Part shown: positions 1-4,838 of the stretch, one piece after another
How positions within the stretch are numbered: position 1 is the first letter of the stretch
How the letters are laid out: each line of letters begins with the position of its first letter
Assembly: GCA_015661535.1 (NCBI GenBank)
Contig: DQVY01000146.1
Location: forward strand, 1-7,535
Source: Sulfurovum sp.
GTDB taxonomy: Bacteria > Campylobacterota > Campylobacteria > Campylobacterales > Sulfurovaceae
Direction: 5' to 3'
Length of the DNA: 7,535 nt
Translations under genes and position numbers: made by a program
Notes under the pieces: generated by a model
Told to the model about the DNA's origin: nothing
What the model saw: only the letters and a program-made list of their open reading frames with translations
Databases searched by the model: none

Positions 1-362
1 CAGCTGAAGAGTCTAACATTGAAGTAGAAATGCCTAAAGAGAAAAAGATCCTTATTGCGAAAAAATTCTTGTTGGCAAGAAGAGTTCTGGCAAAAGTGTT
101 GGAAAACCTGGACCAGGCATATGATATCCTGGAAGATGTCAATACTTTGGAAGATGCGCTTTCATCAGATGACTATGATCTGGTCTTTGTTGACGGGAAT
201 CTTCTCACGGAAAGTATCAGCAAGGCTAATGAAAATATAGCTATAATTGCATTCATTGATACAAACAACCCTCAAGAAGTCACTGTTAAATATGGCGAAA
301 GTATTAGCAATACAGCGTCAAAAGAAGAGATCAAAAATATTATTATGAAATATAGAGGATAA
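1..362 (+). CDS. C-terminal end of a larger signalling protein (probable hybrid histidine kinase) with a degenerate receiver domain; 5' partial
   Basis: The reading frame is open to the left edge (first whole codon at position 3) and stops with TAA at 360-362. An ATG at 30 exists but has no convincing ribosome binding site, and the upstream codons read as an acidic linker (AEESNIEVE), so I take this as the tail of a longer protein. Numbered from that ATG, residues 5-110 have the alternating strand/helix pattern of a CheY-like receiver: strand 1 KKILIAKK, a strand ending VFVDGN with Asp55 where the phosphoacceptor would lie, then IAIIAFID. The acidic pair that should follow strand 1 is replaced by Ala-Lys-Lys, and the conserved Lys-Pro near the end is missing, so phosphorylation is doubtful. 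Such pseudo-receivers occur at the C-terminus of hybrid sensor kinases, and the neighbouring single-domain regulator fits that. The kinase part itself lies outside the window, so that identity is inference. Confidence 0.7.
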   Translation, partial: AEESNIEVEMPKEKKILIAKKFLLARRVLAKVLENLDQAYDILEDVNTLEDALSSDDYDLVFVDGNLLTESISKANENIAIIAFIDTNNPQEVTVKYGESISNTASKEEIKNIIMKYRG

Positions 363-367
363 TACAT

Positions 368-733
368 ATGGCACTAAAAGTACTCATTGTTGATGATGAT
401 TTCATCAACAGAAAACTCTTATCTACACTGTTAAAGAAAAATCCAAGTGTAACAGAAATACTGGAAGCAGAAAATGGTTCTGATGCCTTGGACAAGCTCA
501 AGAAAGATCCCACTATCGATCTTATCTTGTTAGATATCATGATGCCTGTAGTGGACGGGATAGAGTTCCTAAAGATCTTCAGATCAAATATGGCGAACTC
601 TCACATTCCTGTGATCGTGCTTTCCACAGATGACACAAGAAAAACGGAAGTCTTTGACAACGGTGCGAATGACTTCTTGCGTAAGCCTGTAAAGGAAGAT
701 ATACTCTACGCTAAAATTGAGCAGTGGACTTAA
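368..733 (+). CDS. Single-domain CheY-like response regulator
   Basis: This 121-residue protein is a complete receiver domain with no output domain. The key residues are all present: the acidic cluster D9-D11 (LIVDDD), the phosphoacceptor D56 in LILLDIMMP, the Ser86/Thr87 switch position in IVLSTDD, and K106 in the FLRKPV motif. It should accept a phosphoryl group from a partner histidine kinase and act through protein-protein contact. The start ATG is preceded by GAGGAT (355-360) at 7-nt spacing. That site overlaps the stop codon of the upstream gene, and only 5 bases separate the two genes, so they are probably co-transcribed and translationally coupled. Its likely phosphodonor is therefore the upstream kinase. 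The stop codon TAA (731-733) lies inside the first copy of a heptanucleotide repeat array. Whether this is the chemotaxis CheY or a dedicated regulator cannot be told; the context favours a dedicated one. Confidence 0.93.
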   Translation: MALKVLIVDDDFINRKLLSTLLKKNPSVTEILEAENGSDALDKLKKDPTIDLILLDIMMPVVDGIEFLKIFRSNMANSHIPVIVLSTDDTRKTEVFDNGANDFLRKPVKEDILYAKIEQWT

Positions 734-785
734 GAATTAAGAATTAAGAATTAAGAATTAAGAATTAAGAATTAAGAATTAAGAA
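730..785. repeat. Eight perfect tandem copies of the heptamer TTAAGAA
   Basis: The unit TTAAGAA is repeated eight times without a mismatch (56 bp). It starts at the last base of the regulator's final Thr codon, so the first copy supplies its stop codon. Because 7 is not a multiple of 3, TAA stops occur in all three forward frames along the array. A perfect short tandem array of this kind can change copy number by polymerase slippage. Here that would alter the spacing between two converging genes rather than a coding frame. Confidence 0.97.
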
Positions 786-787
786 TT

Positions 788-813
788 TTGACAAAGTTTT
801 TACACTTTGTCAA
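788..813. terminator. Hairpin between converging genes, possible weak bidirectional terminator
   Basis: TTGACAAAGT (788-797) and ACTTTGTCAA (804-813) form a perfect 10-bp stem with a 6-base loop. It sits between the response regulator (+) and lon (-, ending at 825), which is the position expected of a shared terminator. Neither side has a clean run of T after the stem. Read on the minus strand, the hairpin is followed by the T-rich TTCTTAA repeats, which may partly serve. The stem is certain; the terminator role is inferred. Confidence 0.55.
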
Positions 814-824
814 TAAACGAGCAC

Positions 825-3245
825 CTATTTTACAAATACCTCTTTTAGCACTTCATCTACGTGTGACACACCTATAATTTTAATATTGTTTTTAACCTCA
901 TCAGGTATGTCTTTCAAATCACGTTCTAAATTTTTCATAGGTATCAATGCTTTGGTCACGCCCGCTTTATACGCAGCAATAAGTTTTTCTTTCAGACCAC
1001 CGATCGGTAAGACTTTTCCAGTAAGGGTAACCTCACCGGTCATCGCCACCTTATTGTCTATCTTACGTTCACTAAGTATGGAAGCAATGGCCGAAACCAT
1101 AGCAATACCTGCTGATGGTCCATCTTTAGGGGTAGCACCCTCAGGAACATGTATATGCAGGTCATAACGCTTATAGACCTCTGATGCATCTACATGTATG
1201 CGTTCTTCCCGTTCTTTTGCTGAATGCGGTATGATAGAAGAAGGAATAGCTAAATTTCCTTTGTCTATAAGTATTTTGACAACAGAGTGTGCAATACGTA
1301 CAGACTCTTTCATCACATCACCCAAAGAACCGGTAAGCTGCAAACCGCCTTTGCCTTTTATCTTGATCGCTTCAATGGTCAAGACATCTCCACCCACTGC
1401 AGTCCATGCCAGTCCTGAGACAATACCTACCTGTGGTTTGGCATCTACCAATGAAATTTCAAATACTTTTTTATCAGTGAATTTCTCTAAATTCTTTTTG
1501 GTCACGCTGATCTTGTCTTTTGTACTGTCTTCCAGAAGTCGTCTGGCAGATTTTCGCATCAAACCAGAGATCCTGCGGCGTAAATTTCTCACCCCTGCTT
1601 CTCTGGTATACTCATCGATCAATATTTTTAATGCTTTGTCCGAGATAGAGAACTCTCTTCTCTTTAATGCATGTTTTTTCAATTCCTGAGGGATCAAATA
1701 ACGTTTTGCAATTTCAAATTTCTCTTTTGGTGTGTAAGAGTTGAGTCCGATGAACTCCATTCTATCACGCAAAGGTGCGGGTATGCGTCCCACATCATTT
1801 GCTGTAGCAATAAAAATGGCTTTACTCAAGTCAATATTGAAGTTCAGATAATAATCTCTGTACTTAGAGTTCTGTTCAGGGTCAAGTATCTCAAGCAAGG
1901 CTGCTGTAGGGTCACCACGCATGCTTCTCCCTACTTTGTCTATCTCATCAAGTACGATCACTGGGTCCATGCTTTTGGCTTCTATAAGCCCCTGTACCAA
2001 ACGTCCGGGCATTGCCCCCACATAGGTTCTTCTGTGTCCTCTAAGTTCATTGACATCTTCCAGTCCGCCCAGTGCCATACGTACAAGCGGTCTGCCCAGA
2101 GCAGTAGCTATAGAATTTGCAAGTGAGGTTTTACCCACCCCCGGAGGTCCAGCAAAACAGAGGATAACGCCCCCCGTCTCTTTTTGCTTGATCCCTCGTA
2201 ACTCAGCCAATTCACGTACAGAGAAAAACTCTACGATGCGCTCCTTGGGTTTTTCCAAGGAGTAGTGGTCTTTGTCGAGTTCTCTTGCCACATCTTTTAC
2301 ATTAAGGTTTTTCTTTGTCAATTTTGCAAAAGGAAGTTCCAGTACCCATTCCAAATAGGTTTGGATCACATTGGCATCTGCAGAGTCAGGATGCATACGG
2401 GCAAAACGGTCAAGCTGTTTGCTGATCTCTTTAAAGGCATCTTCGTGTATATGCGGTTTGAGTGCGGCCACTTTTTCTCTAAAGGTCGCGATCTCCTCTT
2501 CTCTCTGCGTATCCATACCCAACTCTTGCTGTATCTCTTTGAGTTGCTCTTTTAAGAAGTACTCTTTGTTGGTCTGTTCTATTTTTGTATGCACTTTAGA
2601 ACGTATTTCACGCTGTATTTTTGCCGCTTCTATCTCTGAGGTGACAACATCTATAAGACTCAGTAAACGTTTTTCTATGTTCGTCTCAATGTAAAGCGCA
2701 TAGGCCACATCTTTGTCAAGTTTCAACATAGAAGAGACCAGGTCTGCAATGCGGTTAGGCTCATCATTCTCTTCTATCGTACGTGCCAGGTCTGCAGGAA
2801 TTTGAGAGTTCAAAGAAGAGAGTTTTTTCACCTTGTCTCTTAAAATTTCCATCAGGGCATCTGCTTTTAGCCTGTTGTATGGTTCTAATCGCACTTCATC
2901 AATGATGGCACGGTTATATGTCCCCTCTTGCATTTCAAGTATCTTTCCTCTCGAAAGTCCCTGAAAGAGTATCTTGACCCTGCCGTCTGGTATTTGTACC
3001 TTGCGCATAATAGAACCAAGTACCCCTACTTTATACATCGAGTCAAACTCTCTGTTCCCTTCTTTTCCCGGTATGGAAGAGGTCACAAAAAGCAGAGAGT
3101 TGTTTTCCATGGAAGCTGTAGCTGCATCAATATCTTTTTGATCGCTCAGAAAAATAGGCGATATCATAAAAGGATAAAGAAAAAGTTCATCCTCTACCAC
3201 AATAGGAAGCGTAGTCGGTAAGGTACCGTAATCACTTAGTTGCAT
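825..3245 (-). CDS. lon: ATP-dependent protease Lon
   Basis: Lon is a cytoplasmic hexameric AAA+ serine protease (endopeptidase La) that unfolds and degrades damaged and regulatory proteins. The 806 residues have the full family layout, close to the 784 of E. coli Lon. An N-terminal substrate-binding domain covers roughly 1-200 and a charged coiled-coil roughly 200-250. The ATPase has Walker A GPPGVGKT at 366-373, Walker B VIVLDEID at 429-436 and an arginine-finger-like R495. The proteolytic domain covers about 600-806, with catalytic Ser711 in KDGPSAG and Lys754 in GLKEKL, the same 43-residue spacing as the E. coli Ser-Lys dyad. The start is supported by AAAGGA (3251-3256, read on the minus strand) 5 bases upstream. 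It lies downstream of bamD on the same strand with 148 bp between, occupied mainly by a REP-like palindrome, so co-transcription is possible but not certain. No truncation or frameshift is visible. Confidence 0.98.
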   Translation of the reverse strand: MQLSDYGTLPTTLPIVVEDELFLYPFMISPIFLSDQKDIDAATASMENNSLLFVTSSIPGKEGNREFDSMYKVGVLGSIMRKVQIPDGRVKILFQGLSRGKILEMQEGTYNRAIIDEVRLEPYNRLKADALMEILRDKVKKLSSLNSQIPADLARTIEENDEPNRIADLVSSMLKLDKDVAYALYIETNIEKRLLSLIDVVTSEIEAAKIQREIRSKVHTKIEQTNKEYFLKEQLKEIQQELGMDTQREEEIATFREKVAALKPHIHEDAFKEISKQLDRFARMHPDSADANVIQTYLEWVLELPFAKLTKKNLNVKDVARELDKDHYSLEKPKERIVEFFSVRELAELRGIKQKETGGVILCFAGPPGVGKTSLANSIATALGRPLVRMALGGLEDVNELRGHRRTYVGAMPGRLVQGLIEAKSMDPVIVLDEIDKVGRSMRGDPTAALLEILDPEQNSKYRDYYLNFNIDLSKAIFIATANDVGRIPAPLRDRMEFIGLNSYTPKEKFEIAKRYLIPQELKKHALKRREFSISDKALKILIDEYTREAGVRNLRRRISGLMRKSARRLLEDSTKDKISVTKKNLEKFTDKKVFEISLVDAKPQVGIVSGLAWTAVGGDVLTIEAIKIKGKGGLQLTGSLGDVMKESVRIAHSVVKILIDKGNLAIPSSIIPHSAKEREERIHVDASEVYKRYDLHIHVPEGATPKDGPSAGIAMVSAIASILSERKIDNKVAMTGEVTLTGKVLPIGGLKEKLIAAYKAGVTKALIPMKNLERDLKDIPDEVKNNIKIIGVSHVDEVLKEVFVK

Positions 3246-3250
3246 AAAAA

Positions 3251-3256
3251 TCCTTT
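3251..3256 (-). promoter_or_regulatory. Ribosome binding site of lon
   Basis: Read on the minus strand this is AAAGGA, five bases ahead of the ATG at 3245-3243. It fixes the start codon of lon. Confidence 0.8.
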
Positions 3257-3291
3257 ATGTAATAATTATTTGTTTATTGTGTGTTTCTTTT

Positions 3292-3357
3292 CGTAGGGTC
3301 GGTTCACCGACCAAAAAATAATATATTCGCTGAAATGGTCGGTAAACCGACCCTACG
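3292..3357. repeat. Nested REP-like palindrome between bamD and lon
   Basis: Two 21-base arms (3292-3312 and 3337-3357) are inverted copies of each other with 20 of 21 positions matching. Each begins or ends with the CGTAGGGTCGGT motif. Each arm also folds on its own: GGTCGGT-TC-ACCGACC in the left arm is a perfect 7-bp hairpin, and the right arm has the same form with loop AA. The spacer is 24 bases. An outer 8-bp inverted pair, TGTGTGTT (3278-3285) and AACACACA (3370-3377), flanks it. This organisation resembles REP/BIME elements mobilised by RAYT (Y1-type) transposases. No such transposase gene is in the window, and no T-run follows the stem, so it is not a standard terminator. Confidence 0.85.
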
Positions 3358-3393
3358 TATGCATAGTGCAACACACAGCTCTACTAAATATTT

Positions 3394-4044
3394 TTAATCA
3401 AACACATACCCAATAATCCCTTTTTCAGGAGGGGTAATGTCCGTCATTTCGACAACGGAACCTTTGTTCTTCTCTCTATATATCTTTGCTGCTTCCTCAT
3501 GATCTGTTCTCTCATAGAGTGCGGCAATATTTTCGTTGAGCAGATATTGACTCATATGCAGACGTATAAGCATAGTATTGACAAGTGGCGCATAGGCAGA
3601 TCCCGGGTAACGGTAAATGTAAACCTTGGAAGCCTCAATACTGTCCATAATAAGTTTCTGGTCTTTATAGACATCTTTAACACCCAAAAATGAAGCTTTT
3701 AGTTTCATAAAGTCCGTATATTCACGACTGTCACCTTCTCCATAACGTTTGTTATACTCGTCAAGGTAATAATTTGCAAGCAGATACTCTTCTTTTTGCA
3801 TATGTGCATGTGAAAGCATCATCATCGCAGTAGGCATCATAGGAGAACGCATATGCTCACTCTTTAAAGAGATGTAGTAGGCATCTGCCTTGTCCATGTT
3901 ACCCGTAGCAATGCTCTGGGCTATCTTTTGGTACCAGTACAAAGCAGGTTTGTTAAACTCCGTCACTTCTTCATCAGAACCACCACACCCTGCAAACATA
4001 AACGCCACAACGATACTTAGTAAAATACTCTTCTTCAATTGCAT
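3394..4044 (-). CDS. bamD: Outer membrane assembly lipoprotein BamD (YfiO/ComL family)
   Basis: BamD is a periplasm-facing lipoprotein of the BAM complex, which folds beta-barrel proteins into the outer membrane. The 216-residue product starts with a lipoprotein signal peptide: MQLKK, a hydrophobic stretch, then the lipobox FAGC with Cys20 as the lipidated residue. The following Gly-Gly-Ser disfavours inner-membrane retention. The rest is helical TPR-like sequence, with ALYWYQKIAQSIATGNMDKA and YLLANYYLDEYNKRYG resembling the first repeats, and YRYPGSAYAPLVNTM the conserved third. It is somewhat shorter than E. coli BamD (about 245 residues). The start is supported by GAGGA (4050-4054, minus strand) with 5-base spacing. 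lon follows on the same strand. As I recall, this bamD-lon order is shared with Campylobacter jejuni, where fliW lies on the other side; fliW is not adjacent here. Confidence 0.85.
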   Translation of the reverse strand: MQLKKSILLSIVVAFMFAGCGGSDEEVTEFNKPALYWYQKIAQSIATGNMDKADAYYISLKSEHMRSPMMPTAMMMLSHAHMQKEEYLLANYYLDEYNKRYGEGDSREYTDFMKLKASFLGVKDVYKDQKLIMDSIEASKVYIYRYPGSAYAPLVNTMLIRLHMSQYLLNENIAALYERTDHEEAAKIYREKNKGSVVEMTDITPPEKGIIGYVFD

Positions 4045-4065
4045 ATCAATCCTCTATCTGTCTTA

Positions 4066-4080
4066 ATAATGAATATAATA
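4066..4080 (-). promoter_or_regulatory. Possible -10 region of the bamD promoter
   Basis: Read on the minus strand, TATTATATTCATTATT lies about 20-35 bases ahead of the bamD start codon and could hold a sigma-70 -10 element. No clear -35 box is seen, which is common in Campylobacterota. The assignment rests on base composition and position only. Confidence 0.3.
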
Positions 4081-4184
4081 GCTTAAAGTATGTAAAAAGC
4101 GAATTAGCTTGCAGGCAATGTACCTATTTGTCTAGGGGAATATCGTTTACATTCTATACAATACTTACAAATTTTTCTCTTTCT

Positions 4185-4224
4185 ACCCGTAGGTTATTAG
4201 GATCTCCTCTTCCTGACTACGGGT
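4185..4224. repeat. Inverted repeat ACCCGTAG / CTACGGGT in the divergent intergenic region
   Basis: ACCCGTAG (4185-4192) and CTACGGGT (4217-4224) are perfect 8-bp inverted copies around a 24-base spacer. TTATT (4194-4198) and AATAA (4226-4230) add a weaker symmetric pair. It lies between the divergent bamD and zinc-ribbon genes, in a 251-bp gap (4045-4295) where I find no gene. It could be an operator, a degraded REP-like element or the foot of a hairpin. None of these can be chosen from sequence. Confidence 0.55.
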
Positions 4225-4259
4225 CAATAACACTATAGGCGCTTTAATATTTAATTGGC

Positions 4260-4265
4260 TACAAT
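4260..4265 (+). promoter_or_regulatory. Possible -10 box of the zinc-ribbon gene
   Basis: TACAAT differs from the TATAAT consensus at one position and lies 30 bases before the ATG at 4296. It would start transcription near 4272 and leave a short leader containing the ribosome binding site. The upstream sequence is T/A-rich, with no good -35. Confidence 0.4.
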
Positions 4266-4295
4266 AAATCTAATGAATTACAAAAGGGTACTGCT

Positions 4296-4472
4296 ATGTT
4301 TGGTTTTTTTGAAAAGAAGAAAGAAAAAAGTTATTTTTGTTCACAATGTGAAGAGACTTTTGATGATAAATACTTAGAAGCTAAAGGCTACACAAGCTTG
4401 AAATGTCCTTTTTGCGGCTCTTTAAAGTGTTATGAACTCAAGGGTCAAGGTAGCAATAAGAAGAAATCTTAA
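4296..4472 (+). CDS. Small zinc-ribbon protein of unknown function
   Basis: This 58-residue protein starts at an ATG preceded by AAAAGGG (4282-4288) at 7-base spacing, a strong ribosome binding site, and ends in TAA at 4470-4472. It has two zinc-knuckle pairs, C15-S-Q-C18 and C37-P-F-C40, 18 residues apart, as in rubredoxin-like and zinc-ribbon folds that bind one Zn(II). A further Cys45 follows. Both ends are rich in lysine (FFEKKKEK at the start, NKKKS at the end), which would suit nucleic-acid or acidic-partner binding. It has no signal peptide and should be cytoplasmic. It is transcribed away from bamD and is separated from the downstream surface-protein gene by a repeat element and a riboswitch, so it is probably its own transcription unit. 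I do not recognise the family, and no pathway can be assigned. Confidence 0.82.
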   Translation: MFGFFEKKKEKSYFCSQCEETFDDKYLEAKGYTSLKCPFCGSLKCYELKGQGSNKKKS

Positions 4473-4479
4473 TTTCCAA

Positions 4480-4580
4480 ATCTCGTTCCCACGTTGCACA
4501 TGGGAATATATAGTGCAATTAAATAATCCTAATTTCTTGAGCTTCCATATGCATTCCCACGCAAAGCATAGGGACGAGAT
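4480..4580. repeat. REP/BIME-like inverted pair (TCGTTCCCACG family)
   Basis: The left unit (4480-4507) reads ATCTCGTTCCCACG and ends in TGGGAAT; its TTCCCA (4486-4491) and TGGGAA (4501-4506) form a hairpin. The right unit (4553-4580) is a second copy in opposite orientation: it has ATTCCCACGC at 4553-4562 and ends GGGACGAGAT. The ends ATCTCGT (4480-4486) and ACGAGAT (4574-4580) are perfect inverted copies. The core CTCGTTCCCACG...CGTGGGAATGCAT is familiar to me as a dispersed intergenic repeat found in many proteobacterial genomes. It differs in sequence from the palindrome at 3292-3357. Confidence 0.8.
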
Positions 4581-4664
4581 AAGCATACTATCACTTTTTT
4601 CATATTTCAGATATAAAAAATACTTATTTAATATTTATTTTAGATTAGCTATGTTATGCTCTAG

Positions 4665-4670
4665 TATAAA
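4665..4670 (+). promoter_or_regulatory. Possible -10 box of the riboswitch/surface-protein transcript
   Basis: TATAAA lies 9 bases before the first base of the proposed aptamer P1 stem, so transcription would start about where the aptamer begins. The 40 bases upstream are very A/T-rich. No convincing -35 hexamer is present. Confidence 0.45.
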
Positions 4671-4678
4671 GTATTGCA

Positions 4679-4767
4679 TATGAGAAAAGGCCAAACTTGC
4701 TGTGAAGTGAGGACGGAAAGCCACGGGTCTCCTGCTAGACAGCCGGGTTACCCAAACGTAAGTCATA
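4679..4767 (+). promoter_or_regulatory. c-di-GMP-I (GEMM-I) riboswitch aptamer
   Basis: The RNA matches the GEMM-I consensus and can be aligned with the Vibrio cholerae Vc2 aptamer. AGGCCAAAC (4688-4696) opens the P2 arm. CTTGCT (4696-4701) pairs with AGTGAG (4706-4711) around a GTGA loop, a GNRA tetraloop exactly as in Vc2. The junction reads GACGGAAAGCC (4712-4722), followed by a short third arm (GTCT 4727-4730 with AGAC 4737-4740) and then AGCCGGGTTACC (4741-4752). G4690 corresponds to the ligand-binding G20 of Vc2 and A4717 to the stacked A47. C4751 is the likely partner corresponding to C92. A G at position 20 predicts c-di-GMP rather than 3',3'-cGAMP binding. The outer P1 stem is less certain; TATGA (4679-4683) with TCATA (4763-4767) is my best candidate. 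It lies 72 bases ahead of a surface-protein gene on the same strand. Confidence 0.88.
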
Positions 4768-4777
4768 ACACTTATGT

Positions 4778-4833
4778 CACCCTTGTCCAATGTAGATACA
4801 AATTTAAACTCAAATTTTTTGAGTACAAAGGTG
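4778..4833 (+). promoter_or_regulatory. Probable translational expression platform (anti-Shine-Dalgarno stem)
   Basis: CACCCTTGT (4778-4786) can pair with ACAAAGGTG (4825-4833), which contains the ribosome binding site, at 8 of 9 positions. Between them lies a 7-bp hairpin, ACTCAAATTTTTTGAGT (4808-4824), which ends right where the second strand begins and could stack on the stem. The anti-SD strand may also pair with the 3' end of the aptamer: GGGTTAC (4745-4751) with GTCACCC (4776-4782), 6 of 7 positions. These pairings are mutually exclusive, as expected of a switch. No hairpin here is followed by a T-run, so translational rather than transcriptional control is favoured. Confidence 0.55.
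4827..4831 (+). promoter_or_regulatory. Ribosome binding site of the surface-protein gene
   Basis: AAAGG lies 7 bases ahead of the ATG at 4839 and decides this start. It is the segment that the proposed anti-SD strand would cover. Confidence 0.75.
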
Positions 4834-4838
4834 TTATT

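Noticed and set aside
30..362. A complete 110-residue gene starting at the ATG at position 30
   Set aside because: The frame continues upstream to the window edge with plausible linker codons, and there is no good ribosome binding site before this ATG. I treat it as an internal Met of a longer protein.
730..785. CRISPR array
   Set aside because: The units are 7 bp and directly abutting, with no spacers.
886..3221. Several plus-strand open frames of 71-163 codons across this span
   Set aside because: They lie antisense to lon, whose motifs and length are complete, and their translations show no recognisable protein pattern.
3292..3357. Intrinsic terminator between bamD and lon
   Set aside because: The stem is strong, but no T-run follows it on the minus strand. 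The nested symmetry is more typical of a REP element.
4432..4683. An 83-codon plus-strand open frame
   Set aside because: It starts inside the zinc-ribbon gene, runs through the REP-like repeat and ends in the riboswitch; it has no ribosome binding site.
4679..4767. A cGAMP-specific (GEMM-Ib) variant of the riboswitch
   Set aside because: That class usually has A at the position equivalent to Vc2 G20; here it is G (4690), so c-di-GMP is the better prediction.
4808..4824. Intrinsic terminator just ahead of the surface-protein gene
   Set aside because: The T-run is in the loop and stem, not after the hairpin, and the ribosome binding site follows immediately.
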